NCBI RefSeq assembly: GCF_042657385.1
Contig: NZ_JBHSLA010000001.1
Span: forward strand, 992,001-1,056,000
DNA length: 64,000 nucleotides
Direction: 5' to 3'
From: Algorimicrobium hallyeonense
GTDB taxonomy: Bacteria > Bacteroidota > Bacteroidia > Flavobacteriales > Flavobacteriaceae
Made by a program: the position numbers and the translations under genes
Shown: piece after piece, positions 53,381 through 62,480 of the stretch
How positions within the stretch are numbered: the first letter of the stretch is position 1
Layout: the number at the start of each line of letters is the position of its first letter
Notes under the pieces: generated by a model
Told to the model about the DNA's origin: nothing
Databases searched by the model: none
The model's input: the letters and a program-made list of their open reading frames with translations, nothing else

Positions 53381-53890
53381 TTAGATACCTAACGCTTTCT
53401 TAACATCGTCTAATAAATTTTTACCGTCGGCCATGATTACACCACCACCTTGTGTAGAATCAAGTACATACTCAAAACCTTGAGCTCTTGCTACTTTTAA
53501 GATAGCTGCTTTGGCTTTTTCAGTAATAGGCTTTAATAAGTCTACTTCTTTCTTTTGCATGTCTTGTTGCGCAGTACCACGATATTGTTGGATGTTTTGC
53601 TCCATAGTTTGAACTTCAATCAAACGTTTTTGGTTTTCTTCATCCGTTTTTGTTGGTGCTTCCGCTTCGTATTGCTTCATTTTATTTTGGTATTCAGTTA
53701 CCATAGCTTTAATATCAGCTTCATACGTTTTGCCCAATTTTTCCATTTCAGATTGTGCTGTTGACATTTCTGGCATAGATTTAATTAAATCTTGGGTATT
53801 AATGTGCGCAACTTTGCTTTGAGCTTGTGTAAAACTGGTTGCTCCAATAAATAATGCTGCTGCAAATAAAAGGGTTTTGAATTGTTTCAT
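53381..53890 (-). CDS. OmpH/Skp family periplasmic chaperone, short copy
   Basis: A 169-residue periplasmic chaperone for outer-membrane proteins. The signal peptide ends FTQAQ. The KVAHINTQDLIKSMPEMSTAQSEM start, a charged coiled-coil middle (about 50-130) and the closing AKAAILKVARAQGFEYVLDSTQGGGV are typical of Skp/OmpH. It lies between a longer paralogue and murI. Together with bamA it supports outer-membrane protein assembly. Confidence 0.94.
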   Translation of the reverse strand: MKQFKTLLFAAALFIGATSFTQAQSKVAHINTQDLIKSMPEMSTAQSEMEKLGKTYEADIKAMVTEYQNKMKQYEAEAPTKTDEENQKRLIEVQTMEQNIQQYRGTAQQDMQKKEVDLLKPITEKAKAAILKVARAQGFEYVLDSTQGGGVIMADGKNLLDDVKKALGI

Positions 53891-53928
53891 TTTAAAAATA
53901 GTATTAATGTGTGTTATAAATTTAATTA

Positions 53929-54966
53929 TTAATTATCGCCTTCATCCTCGTCTGGCGTGTCTTCATTTGTGTTGTTTCTAGCTTTTTCACGCTCTAAACG
54001 TGCTTGTTCTCTTTCGGCTAGAATTCGTTGCTTACGTTCTTCTAATTCTTGTTTTCTGCGCGCACGATCATCTAATTTTTCCTGTCTGCGCTCTTCAGCA
54101 ATTTGCTCTGGGGTTTTTACCTCTTCAGAGTCTGTATTGTTTTTGTTATTTTCAGTAACAGTTGTTTCTTCTACCTCATCTTCGGCTTCATCAGCTTCAT
54201 TGTCCTGATTACGGCTGTTTAATTTTTCTTCACGCGCTAAATTACGCGCTTCAATAATACTGTCACGACGTTTTTGAGCTGCTAATTTACGTGCTTCACG
54301 TTCGTTCATTATTTCATTTTTGCGTTCGTCAGCAGCTTCTTGTTTTGCTTCTAATTCTTCATCCACTTCAATAACCAGATCTTCATCTTGGGCAGCCTGT
54401 TTTTCTGCTCTAGAACCTGCTTGGGTACGTTTAGCACTACGGGTTAAACTTCTAATAACTTGCTCGCTAAAATCATACCGTTTTGCTGAATACAGCATCA
54501 CTACATCAGCTGATTTATCAAAAACAAAATCATATTTCTTGGCTTCTGCAATATCTTGGACCGCAGAAAAAATTTGATCTTGAATGGGTTGAATGAGTTG
54601 CTTTTTCTGAATCATTAAGTCGCCATTTGGACCAAAACGCTTTTGCTGATAATCTAATATTTCTTTTTCTTCAAAAGCAATATCCTCTTCACGCTCGGCA
54701 ATTAATTCCTTAGTTAAAAGCGCTTTTTCATTGCTTAAATCTTTTCGCTTTTGCGCAATAGTTCCTAATTGTTGTTCAATTTCGCTTTTCCACTTTTGGA
54801 CTTTTGTTTCCAATTGTGACGTTGCTTGTTGATATTCTGGAACATTTTCAAGAATGTATTCAGTGTCTATGTAGCCAATTCTTACACCACGTTGTGCAAA
54901 ACTGGACATGCTTAACATGAATACTGTAGCCACTAAAAAAAGAACTTTTAATTTCATCTGTTTCAT
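53929..54966 (-). CDS. OmpH/Skp family periplasmic chaperone, long copy with charged tail
   Basis: A 345-residue Skp homologue with a signal peptide (about 1-25). Residues 26-185 are the OmpH domain (RIGYIDTEYILENVPEYQQATSQL, EIEQQLGTIAQKRKDLSNE, YDFVFDKSADVVMLY). From about 190 the protein continues as an unusual Arg/Glu/Lys-rich and Asp-rich tail of predicted coiled coil, with DRARRKQELEERKQRIL and a final acidic NEDTPDEDEGDN. Sited 160 bases downstream of bamA and 38 bases upstream of the short copy, it is expected to help deliver barrel substrates. Confidence 0.92.
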   Translation of the reverse strand: MKQMKLKVLFLVATVFMLSMSSFAQRGVRIGYIDTEYILENVPEYQQATSQLETKVQKWKSEIEQQLGTIAQKRKDLSNEKALLTKELIAEREEDIAFEEKEILDYQQKRFGPNGDLMIQKKQLIQPIQDQIFSAVQDIAEAKKYDFVFDKSADVVMLYSAKRYDFSEQVIRSLTRSAKRTQAGSRAEKQAAQDEDLVIEVDEELEAKQEAADERKNEIMNEREARKLAAQKRRDSIIEARNLAREEKLNSRNQDNEADEAEDEVEETTVTENNKNNTDSEEVKTPEQIAEERRQEKLDDRARRKQELEERKQRILAEREQARLEREKARNNTNEDTPDEDEGDN

Positions 54967-55125
54967 ATTTTATAATTTATAACGTGTAAATTCTAAAACG
55001 ACAGACTTTTTATATTATTCTATCCTTTTTAAATTACTGTTTTCAAAATTATGAATTTTAATTTGAAAATAATTTAAATCGGGATTTAATTAATTATAAG
55101 TGTTATAGAAAATATCGTGCCAAAA

Positions 55126-57726
55126 TTAAAATTGTTGTCCAATAATAAAGTGCGTTTCCCATCCATTAGGTGATGTTTGTCCTGGAAGCGCATCGAATCC
55201 ATAACCAAAATCAATACCTAATAAACCAAATGCTGGCATGAAAATACGAACACCTGCACCACTGGATCTGTATAAATTGAATGGGTTATAATCCTGAAAA
55301 TCATTATAGGACACACCCCCTTCAACAAAACCTAAAAGATATATTTTAGCCGTTTGGCTCATACTAATTGGATAACGTAACTCCATAGAGAACTTATTAT
55401 AAATAGTTCCACCATCGTTGGTAATATTATTTTCGCCATCAATTGGTTGAAGTGATTGGTTTGGATAACCACGCAGCGCAACGGCTTCACGTCCATCTAA
55501 ACTGTAACTTCCTAAACCATCTCCTCCAAGGAAAAAACGCTCAAAAGGAATTACACCCCTTGCTTGGTTGTAAGCTCCTAAGAACCCGAATTCTACGCCA
55601 GATTTTACAATAAACTTACCAAATAGTCTGGTGTACCAGTCACCTTTCATTTTAATTTTATAAAATTCTAACCACTTAAAACGTTCTTGATCAATGGCAC
55701 CTACTTGATTGGCTGCTTGATTTCTAATAATTGTAGAATTATTTGGATCGTTTTGAATCTCTAACCACGCATCTCGCTCTTCTATAAGCATATCGTAATC
55801 CACTCCATTAAACAATGAATATGGCAAAGATAGCTTAGCTGTAACACTAAAGTTAGATCCACCTGTTGGAAAAACAGGGTCATTATAAGTGTTGTTTCTA
55901 CTTAAACCGATTGTGTAAGCCAGGTTGTTTGAATATCCATCACCAAAAGTAAATAGTCCGGTGTTATAGTTTTTTAAATTATAATGTTGAAAACTTACAG
56001 CTTGTGATAAAGTGAAATAATCATCAGGGATAGTTAAACGTTTGGCTAAACCAACTGTTATACCTGAAATATTAAAACGTTTATCGCGATCGGCATTTCC
56101 TGTTGTTGGATCATATAAAAATTGTGCCGAATGCGAAATAGATGTTGAAAATTGAACTGGTTTTTTTCCACCCATCCAAGGTTCTGTAAATGAGAAACTA
56201 TAGGTTTGGTAAAAACGACTGGCTTGTAAACGCAATGCTAATTTTTGTCCATCACCACGAGGAACTGGCTTGTAAGCTTCAGGATTAAATATGTTTTTTA
56301 AAGAGAAGTTGTTAAATGATAAGCCTAAAGTACCAATAAAACCACCACCACCATAACCACCTTGTAGCTCTACTTGGCTTGATCCTGTTTCTACAACGCC
56401 ATATTCCAAGTCAATAGTCCCTTCATTTGGATTGGGGTTATTAAAATTGGTGGCAATTTGCTCTGGATCGAAATAACCTAATTGACTTAACTCACGAATA
56501 GTACGAACAACATTAGCTTTACTATACAATTGACCAGGTCTAGTGTGTAATTCACGATATATAACGCGGTCATTAGTAACATCATTACCTACAACAGTAA
56601 CGCTATTGAAATAAACAGGCTTACCTTCTGTAATACGGAGCTCCATATCAATTACATTACCCTCTGTGTTAACTTCTACAGGGTTTATCGTAGAGAATAG
56701 ATAACCGTTATTTTGGTATTGATTGGTAATATCTAACGCATCTGGTTTGGTTTCGTCTGCTATACGCTTTTCTAAAAGGACACCATTATAAATGTCGCCT
56801 TTATTAATTCGAAGAATACCTCTTAACTGTTGATCAGTGTATACGGTGTTTCCAATAAAGCTAATATCACCAAAACGATATTGTTCACCTTCTTCTACCC
56901 TAATATTTATAGCAACATTTTTCTTGTCAATTCGGGAAATAGAATCTGAAATAACACGAGCATCACGAAAACCATTTTCCTTCAATTTATCGATAACACT
57001 TTCTAAATCTTCTTTATAATCTGTTTCAATAAATTTAGATCGTTTAAAAATGCGTAAGAAATTTTTCTGTTTCGTGTTTTTCATGGCTTTTCGTAACTTC
57101 GAATCTGGAAGTGCTGAATTCCCTTCAAAATTAATTTCGCTCACTTTTACTTTTTTGCCTTTATCAACATTTAAAACCATGTTTACGCCTGGACGTCCTG
57201 TAGAGTCTGGAACTTCAATTGTATTAATATGTACTTTCGTATTGTAGAAGCCTTCTTTTTGGTATTTATTTGTTAGGTAGTTTTTAGTAGTCGTGACCAA
57301 GTTTTCCGTAACTTTCACACCATTTTGTAAATTGCTTTCGGTAATAATATCATCTTTTTTAGATTTTTTAATACCGTTTATTTTCAGCTCCTTCAATTCT
57401 GGAAGATCAAAAAGACGAATTTCTAAATAAGCAACATCACCTTCTGTTTTAAGAAGATACATGTTAATGTCTCTAAATAAATTGGATGTCCAAAGCTTTC
57501 TAATGGCTTCGCTAATTTTATCACCAGGAATGAGGATTTCTTCCCCTTTTCTAAGCCCCGAATACGTAATAATGGTTTGCGGGCTAAAGTGTGTGTCACC
57601 AGAAACTGAAATATCACCAAGGGTATATTTCTTACCGGTTGGTGCTGGTTGTAATTCTTGCCCTTGAATGTTTAAACTGCTTACTAAAAATAAAAAAGTA
57701 AATAATAGCCCTATATATGTTTTCAA
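55126..57726 (-). CDS. bamA: Outer membrane protein assembly factor BamA
   Basis: Core of the machine that inserts beta-barrels in the outer membrane. About 866 residues from a TTG start at 57726, which gives a compact signal peptide MKTYIGLLFTFLFLVSSLNIQGQ and leaves 10 bases after uppS. A GTG at 57753 or an ATG at 57804 would overlap uppS. Five POTRA repeats occupy roughly residues 27-440 (YTLGDISVSGDTHFS, KVKVSEINFEGNSALPDSKLR, YRFGDISFIGNTVYTDQQLR, VYFNSVTVVGNDVTNDRV), followed by the barrel, with AFGLLGIDFGYGFD and a terminal WETHFIIGQQF strand. Confidence 0.95.
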   Translation of the reverse strand: MKTYIGLLFTFLFLVSSLNIQGQELQPAPTGKKYTLGDISVSGDTHFSPQTIITYSGLRKGEEILIPGDKISEAIRKLWTSNLFRDINMYLLKTEGDVAYLEIRLFDLPELKELKINGIKKSKKDDIITESNLQNGVKVTENLVTTTKNYLTNKYQKEGFYNTKVHINTIEVPDSTGRPGVNMVLNVDKGKKVKVSEINFEGNSALPDSKLRKAMKNTKQKNFLRIFKRSKFIETDYKEDLESVIDKLKENGFRDARVISDSISRIDKKNVAINIRVEEGEQYRFGDISFIGNTVYTDQQLRGILRINKGDIYNGVLLEKRIADETKPDALDITNQYQNNGYLFSTINPVEVNTEGNVIDMELRITEGKPVYFNSVTVVGNDVTNDRVIYRELHTRPGQLYSKANVVRTIRELSQLGYFDPEQIATNFNNPNPNEGTIDLEYGVVETGSSQVELQGGYGGGGFIGTLGLSFNNFSLKNIFNPEAYKPVPRGDGQKLALRLQASRFYQTYSFSFTEPWMGGKKPVQFSTSISHSAQFLYDPTTGNADRDKRFNISGITVGLAKRLTIPDDYFTLSQAVSFQHYNLKNYNTGLFTFGDGYSNNLAYTIGLSRNNTYNDPVFPTGGSNFSVTAKLSLPYSLFNGVDYDMLIEERDAWLEIQNDPNNSTIIRNQAANQVGAIDQERFKWLEFYKIKMKGDWYTRLFGKFIVKSGVEFGFLGAYNQARGVIPFERFFLGGDGLGSYSLDGREAVALRGYPNQSLQPIDGENNITNDGGTIYNKFSMELRYPISMSQTAKIYLLGFVEGGVSYNDFQDYNPFNLYRSSGAGVRIFMPAFGLLGIDFGYGFDALPGQTSPNGWETHFIIGQQF

Positions 57727-57736
57727 TGATGTGATA

Positions 57737-58501
57737 TTAATGGAGTTGTTCACTTGTTTTCCCAAATCGTCGTTCTCTTTTTTGATATTCAATAATTGCT
57801 TCATACAAATTTTGCTTTGTAAAATCTGGCCAAAGCACCTGTGTAAAATATAATTCAGCGTATGCAATTTGCCACAATAGAAAGTTGCTTATGCGCTGCT
57901 CACCACTGGTTCTAATTAGTAAATCTACGTCTGGTAAATTTCGCGTGTAAAGATGCTCATTTATAACTGATTCATCAATTTTTTCCGCAGAAATTATATT
58001 ATTTTTAACTTTAAGACTTATTTCCTTAACGGTATTTAGCAATTCTTCGCGTGAGCCATAACTTAAAGCTAGTGTTAAACACATCCGTTTATTGTTCTCT
58101 GTCTTTTCTATAACTTCCAATAATTCTTTATGTGCTTTTTTGGGTAAGGAGTCTAAACAACCTATAGCCGCTAAGCGAATGTTGTTTTCCTGAAGTGTTT
58201 TTATTTCCTTCTTTAATGAGGATACTAACAGCTTCATAAGTGTTTGCACTTCTAATTTTGGTCGATTCCAGTTTTCTGTTGAAAATGCATAGAGTGTTAA
58301 ATTTTCTATACCCAATTCAGCCGAAGCTTCTACAATCTCGCGAACAGATTTGGAACCATTTTCATGTCCAATACTGCGCAATAAACCTTTTTGTTTTGCC
58401 CAACGGCCATTACCATCCATTATTATGGCTAGGTGCTTGGGTAAATAATCGGTATGTATGGAGTCTTTTAAGTTCACTTTTTTTAAAATACGCAGAAACA
58501 T
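57737..58501 (-). CDS. uppS: Isoprenyl (undecaprenyl diphosphate) transferase UppS
   Basis: cis-Prenyltransferase making the C55 lipid carrier for cell-wall and O-antigen synthesis. About 254 residues from the ATG at 58501 (MFLRILKKVNLKD); a longer frame to 58552 overlaps porG. The catalytic Asp29 is in IIMDGNGRWAKQKG, and the C-terminal motif DLLIRTSGEQRISNFLLWQIAYAELYF is clear. It overlaps porG by 19 bases, and bamA starts within or next to its stop, so the three genes are translationally coupled. Confidence 0.96.
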   Translation of the reverse strand: MFLRILKKVNLKDSIHTDYLPKHLAIIMDGNGRWAKQKGLLRSIGHENGSKSVREIVEASAELGIENLTLYAFSTENWNRPKLEVQTLMKLLVSSLKKEIKTLQENNIRLAAIGCLDSLPKKAHKELLEVIEKTENNKRMCLTLALSYGSREELLNTVKEISLKVKNNIISAEKIDESVINEHLYTRNLPDVDLLIRTSGEQRISNFLLWQIAYAELYFTQVLWPDFTKQNLYEAIIEYQKRERRFGKTSEQLH

Positions 58502-59172
58502 GGTTTCTTGCCGAATGTATATGTTAAGGTTAAACCTGTAAACATATACCAATCATTATTGTTTGTATTACCAAAGCCTACTGGGGCTTCATTGTCATAA
58601 TCAGGAACACTTCCATCTATTTCATCTGAAAACGTATAACGTGCACCAACTTCGGCTGCAATAATAAGGTTTCCTAATACATTAGTTTTAAAGCCTAAAA
58701 CCATGGGAATTCCATAGGCAAAACTAGAGGTGTTTTCATCTCTTAAAACGCCTTGTCTACTAAAATAAAAATTATCATGATAGGCTACAGAAATTCCTGA
58801 ATATAAATAAGGAGTTGCTTTAATTCTACCGTCATGCAAGTCCCAATCGAAAAAAGTAAACTCCAATCCAGCAGATGCTTCAATAAGTTGGTTTGTAAAA
58901 CTGTAATCACGTTGTTGTCGTCTTGGATCGTCTGATTTTGAGTCTTTACCTTCTAACTCGGTATAAATTACCGAAAACCGAAATGCATGACGCGGACTTC
59001 GGTTCCATTTGTATAATGCACCAATAGCTGGCTTGTTAGGCGCAATGTACTTAGAGCTGCCAACATCTCCAATAAAATTACTACCACCTAGAAACACACC
59101 CAATTCATGGGTTTGCGATTGGCAGACGTGGTTGCTTAAAATTAGTAATAGTACGATGGTTAAATACCTCAT
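58483..59172 (-). CDS. porG: DUF6089 / PorG-like outer-membrane protein
   Basis: A 229-residue beta-barrel protein with a signal peptide ending CQSQ. Typical strands: ELGVFLGGSNFIGDVGSS and AEVGARYTFSDEIDGS, and a C-terminal YMFTGLTLTYTFG followed by KKPCFCVF. PorG of Porphyromonas gingivalis is a type IX secretion outer-membrane protein; its gene is, as I recall, also followed by uppS, bamA and skp genes. The order here supports the name. The start ATG is at 59172, with a -7 element about 18 bases upstream. Confidence 0.82.
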   Translation of the reverse strand: MRYLTIVLLLILSNHVCQSQTHELGVFLGGSNFIGDVGSSKYIAPNKPAIGALYKWNRSPRHAFRFSVIYTELEGKDSKSDDPRRQQRDYSFTNQLIEASAGLEFTFFDWDLHDGRIKATPYLYSGISVAYHDNFYFSRQGVLRDENTSSFAYGIPMVLGFKTNVLGNLIIAAEVGARYTFSDEIDGSVPDYDNEAPVGFGNTNNNDWYMFTGLTLTYTFGKKPCFCVF

Positions 59173-59189
59173 AAACGTTTAAAAGTTTG

Positions 59190-59197
59190 CAAATATA
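59190..59197 (-). promoter_or_regulatory. Putative -7 element (TATATTTG) of the porG-uppS-bamA operon
   Basis: TATATTTG on the minus strand, 17 bases before the porG ATG, with a possible TTG about 22 bases upstream. Fits the Bacteroidota consensus. Confidence 0.5.
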
Positions 59198-59272
59198 ATA
59201 AACTAAGATTAGCCTATAACAATTTGATTCAAAATGTATTTGAATTAAACTGATTTTAAATAAAATTATTGC

Positions 59273-60154
59273 CTAATTGCGCTTGTCTTCGCCCCAAAGT
59301 AGTTTTTTTCGCAAGGTATCCAAAAAGCTTTCTTCTAATAATTCAATCATTTTAATGGTAAAAGGTGCTTTTTTTATCTTGATAATAGTGTCATTAGATA
59401 AGGTGGCAATTCTAGAATCTAAGGATACTAAAAAATTGTCTTCACGACCATCTACTTTTAATTGAATTTCAGTAGAATCAGTTATCACCAAAGGCCTCGC
59501 GCTTAAATTATGTGGCGCAATGGGTGTAATAACAAAGCTATTTGTATCTGGTGTAATTACGGGGCCACCGCAGCTTAATGAATAACCGGTTGATCCTGTT
59601 GGTGTGGAAACAATGAGCCCATCACTCCAATAGGATGTTAGGTATTCATCATTTAATCGTGTTTCCACAGTAATCATGGAAGTCGTGTTTTTCCGGCTAA
59701 CGGCTATTTCGTTTAGTGCAAAATTAAGTGTGTTAAAATCATCTTTTTTAGGAAATGTTTCAATAGCTAATAAATTACGTTCCGAAAGTTTATAAGCCTT
59801 ATTAAAAATAGCATCCATAGCAGGAATAATTGCCTGACTTTGTATGGTGGCTAAAAATCCTAATCTACCTGTGTTAACACCAATTATAGGAATATTTAAG
59901 TCGTGAACATAGGTAATGGCTCGTAAAATAGTACCATCACCACCAATGCTTATGAGTAAATCAAAACTCGAATCTAAAACGTCAGTAAGCGGAACATCAT
60001 TGAACGACGATTCTTTTTCTTCTTGAATTTTCTGATTAAACTCTGAAATTAAAAATACACTTGCGGCGTCCTTATTCTTTAGGTAATGCAAAATAATAAC
60101 AAGTGCTTCTTCCGTGCTGGCGTTAAAAGCTTGACCAAATACAGCTATTTTCAT
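59273..60154 (-). CDS. nadK: NAD kinase
   Basis: Phosphorylates NAD+ to NADP+ with ATP. The 293-residue protein has GGDGT at 71-75 (ISIGGDGTILRAI), the second signature SDGLIVSTPTGSTGYSLSCGGPV (about 178-200), and a C-terminal region RPLVITDSTEIQLKVDGREDNFLVSLD. The gene follows the CBS-domain gene by 4 bases, so they are likely co-transcribed. Confidence 0.96.
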   Translation of the reverse strand: MKIAVFGQAFNASTEEALVIILHYLKNKDAASVFLISEFNQKIQEEKESSFNDVPLTDVLDSSFDLLISIGGDGTILRAITYVHDLNIPIIGVNTGRLGFLATIQSQAIIPAMDAIFNKAYKLSERNLLAIETFPKKDDFNTLNFALNEIAVSRKNTTSMITVETRLNDEYLTSYWSDGLIVSTPTGSTGYSLSCGGPVITPDTNSFVITPIAPHNLSARPLVITDSTEIQLKVDGREDNFLVSLDSRIATLSNDTIIKIKKAPFTIKMIELLEESFLDTLRKKLLWGEDKRN

Positions 60155-60158
60155 GACC

Positions 60159-60818
60159 TTATATATTTAGGTATTTATTTAAATAGGCTGATCGGTCTTT
60201 TAAACTCTCTAGGTAACTGTCTTCCTCATGTCCAGAAATAACATTATAACTGTAACGCCTAAATGTTTGCATGATATCATTTAATCCCGTGTTTCCAACT
60301 TTTAAGGTGATTTGAATCATATCGTTTTCAATTTTTGAAATAAAAGCACCCAATAATTTTCCGTTGTTGGATTCCACTATCTGGCTTATTTCACTAAAGG
60401 AATAATCAACTAAACCTTTTTCAATAATTAAAATACCTCCTGCTTCAGCAAAAAACGGGGTTTCGTTAAATAGACCAATCACATCATTTAACTCATAATA
60501 TCCTATATAGGAATTAGAGCTGTTCAATATAGGCATGATGTTGGTGCTGTTTTGAGCAAAAGCTTCCAAAACATCTAACCAATTGGTGTTATCTCGAACA
60601 AAAAACCCTTCAATAGCGTGCATTTGGTCTGCAATAACCTCATGTTTTTCAAAACAGTACACATCTGTTTCAGACATGCATCCCAAATATAAACCATCAG
60701 GTGATTTAATCGGAATATGAGAATAAGTTAACTGATTAAATAGCATTTGTAAATCACCAATTTTATCGGTGCTTACTAATGGCTTTATATCGTTAATAAC
60801 AAATTCGTTTAAATTCAT
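60159..60818 (-). CDS. CBS-domain protein
   Basis: A 219-residue cytoplasmic protein with two tandem CBS domains in the first 130 residues (LVSTDKIGDLQMLFNQLTYSHIPI and NIMPILNSSNSYIGYYELNDVIGLF). The following segment (about 135-219) contains GKLLGAFISKIENDMIQITLKVG, which resembles an ACT-like fold. CBS pairs bind adenine nucleotides, so regulation by AMP, ATP or NAD is possible; no catalytic domain is present. It is directly upstream of nadK on the minus strand, a known pairing in flavobacteria by my recollection. Confidence 0.87.
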   Translation of the reverse strand: MNLNEFVINDIKPLVSTDKIGDLQMLFNQLTYSHIPIKSPDGLYLGCMSETDVYCFEKHEVIADQMHAIEGFFVRDNTNWLDVLEAFAQNSTNIMPILNSSNSYIGYYELNDVIGLFNETPFFAEAGGILIIEKGLVDYSFSEISQIVESNNGKLLGAFISKIENDMIQITLKVGNTGLNDIMQTFRRYSYNVISGHEEDSYLESLKDRSAYLNKYLNI

Positions 60819-60880
60819 AGCGTGTTTTTAGGTATTTGCAAATTAATTAAAAAATACTATAATTCCGGTAGTTGAGTTTG

Positions 60881-60888
60881 TATTTTTG
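60881..60888 (+). promoter_or_regulatory. Putative -7 element (TATTTTTG) of pdxJ
   Basis: TATTTTTG fits TAnnTTTG and lies 19 bases before the pdxJ ATG, in the divergent spacer to the CBS gene. Confidence 0.5.
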
Positions 60889-60907
60889 TAAATCAAACGA
60901 CTAGAAT

Positions 60908-61621
60908 ATGACAAAGTTAAGTGTAAATATTAATAAGATAGCAACCTTACGAAATTCTCGAGGTGGCGATTTGCCAAATGTAGTTCAATTTGCTAAAGAT
61001 GTTCAGCGTTTTGGAGCGGAAGGCGTTACTATTCATCCACGTCCGGATGAACGTCATATTCGCTATCAAGATGCTTACAATTTAAAACCAGAAGTATATA
61101 CCGAATACAATATTGAAGGCAACCCGATAGAGAAATTCATGAATATGGTTTTGGAAATTAAACCCACTCAAGTAACCTTGGTTCCGGATGCTGTAAATGC
61201 TATTACTAGTAATGCGGGTTGGGATACTTTAAAACATAAGGCCTTTTTAGTAGAGGTAATTCAGGAATTTAAAAACCATGGGATTCGTACGTCTATATTT
61301 GTAGATCCAGTTTTAAAACAAATTGAAGGCGCCAAGGCTACAGGAACAGATAGAATTGAATTATATACGGAGGCTTTTGCGCACCAATTTAGTTTGGGTA
61401 ATAAAAAAGCTATTTTGCCCTATACCGAATGTGCTGTTTTAGCGGATAGCTTGGGCTTAGGCATAAATGCAGGACACGATTTATCTTTAGATAATATTCA
61501 GTTTTTTAAAGAAAACATCCCTAATTTGTTGGAGGTTTCCATTGGTCATGCGTTGATTTCAGAAAGTTTATATTTGGGTGTGGAAAACGTCATTCAAATG
61601 TATTTACACCGACTGAAATAA
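60908..61621 (+). CDS. pdxJ: Pyridoxine 5'-phosphate synthase PdxJ
   Basis: Condenses 1-deoxyxylulose 5-phosphate and 3-amino-2-oxopropyl phosphate to pyridoxine 5'-phosphate. It is 237 residues, normal size. Family stretches: LSVNINKIATLRNSRGG, GAEGVTIHPRPDERHIRYQDAY, TLVPDA, FVDPVLKQIEGAKATGTDRIELYTE, INAGHDLSLDNIQFF and EVSIGHALISESLYLG. It has its own likely promoter. The hydrolase gene follows 48 bases downstream. Confidence 0.97.
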   Translation: MTKLSVNINKIATLRNSRGGDLPNVVQFAKDVQRFGAEGVTIHPRPDERHIRYQDAYNLKPEVYTEYNIEGNPIEKFMNMVLEIKPTQVTLVPDAVNAITSNAGWDTLKHKAFLVEVIQEFKNHGIRTSIFVDPVLKQIEGAKATGTDRIELYTEAFAHQFSLGNKKAILPYTECAVLADSLGLGINAGHDLSLDNIQFFKENIPNLLEVSIGHALISESLYLGVENVIQMYLHRLK

Positions 61622-61668
61622 ATTTTCAAGAAACGTTTAAGTTAATAGATTAAGCAAATTTCAAATTC

Positions 61669-62445
61669 GTGAAAGACAATAAAAAATTATATTCCAATAT
61701 ATTAGGTGAAGGCAAACCATTTATTATTCTCCATGGCTTTTTGGGTATGGGTGATAATTGGAAAACTTTGGGTAACCAATTTGCGGAACAAGGCTATCAA
61801 GTTCATTTGGTAGATCAACGAAACCATGGTAGAAGTTTTCATGATGCTGATTTTAGTTATGAAACATTATCAGCCGATTTAAAGCATTATTGTGATGCAC
61901 ATCAACTTTCAGACATTGTGCTTTTAGGGCATTCTATGGGTGGAAAAACAGCTATGCTTTTTGCAACCCAGTTTCCTGAGTTGGTTTCTAAATTATTGAT
62001 AGCGGATATTTCACCGCGTTTTTATCCCGTGCATCATGATGCCATTTTAAATGGGTTAAGTCAGCTAGATTTTTCTACATTAAAAAGTCGTGGCGCTGCC
62101 GATAAAAGTTTAGCGAAGTATGTTTCAGACGTTGGAACCCGTATGTTTTTACTTAAAAATTTATACTGGAAAGAAAAAGGACAATTAGCGCTGCGTATGA
62201 ATTTGGATGTTTTAACAGACCAAGTTGGTGAAGTAGGGGAACCATTGCCAATTTCTGCTAAATTTGAAGGCGACACCTTGTTTTTACGTGGTGATAAATC
62301 TGAATATATCAGTAATCAGGACGAATCTATTATTCACGCCCATTTTCCAAAAGCAGATATTATAACAATTTCAAATGCAGGACATTGGTTACATGCTGAA
62401 AATCCTGAAGAATTTTATGATGCCGTGATGGCATTTCTTAAATAA
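61669..62445 (+). CDS. Alpha/beta hydrolase (YbfF-like esterase)
   Basis: A 258-residue alpha/beta-fold hydrolase. The nucleophile elbow GHSMGG places Ser89, the oxyanion-region HGFLGMGDNW is at about 22-31, and VDQRNHGRS at 48-56; the acid is probably Asp in LRGDKSEYI and the general base His in NAGHWLHAENPEEF. The pattern fits the YbfF subfamily of acyl esterases/thioesterases; substrate is not predictable. The start is a GTG (61669), and no in-frame ATG lies near. Confidence 0.92.
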   Translation: MKDNKKLYSNILGEGKPFIILHGFLGMGDNWKTLGNQFAEQGYQVHLVDQRNHGRSFHDADFSYETLSADLKHYCDAHQLSDIVLLGHSMGGKTAMLFATQFPELVSKLLIADISPRFYPVHHDAILNGLSQLDFSTLKSRGAADKSLAKYVSDVGTRMFLLKNLYWKEKGQLALRMNLDVLTDQVGEVGEPLPISAKFEGDTLFLRGDKSEYISNQDESIIHAHFPKADIITISNAGHWLHAENPEEFYDAVMAFLK

Positions 62446-62480
62446 GTTGCATTTTAACAAATCACCAAAAAACACGTACT

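Noticed and set aside
53957..54577. Ser-rich plus-strand frames opposite the long skp gene
   Set aside because: They are antisense readings of the charged coiled-coil tail (Glu/Arg/Lys codons read as Ser/Leu).
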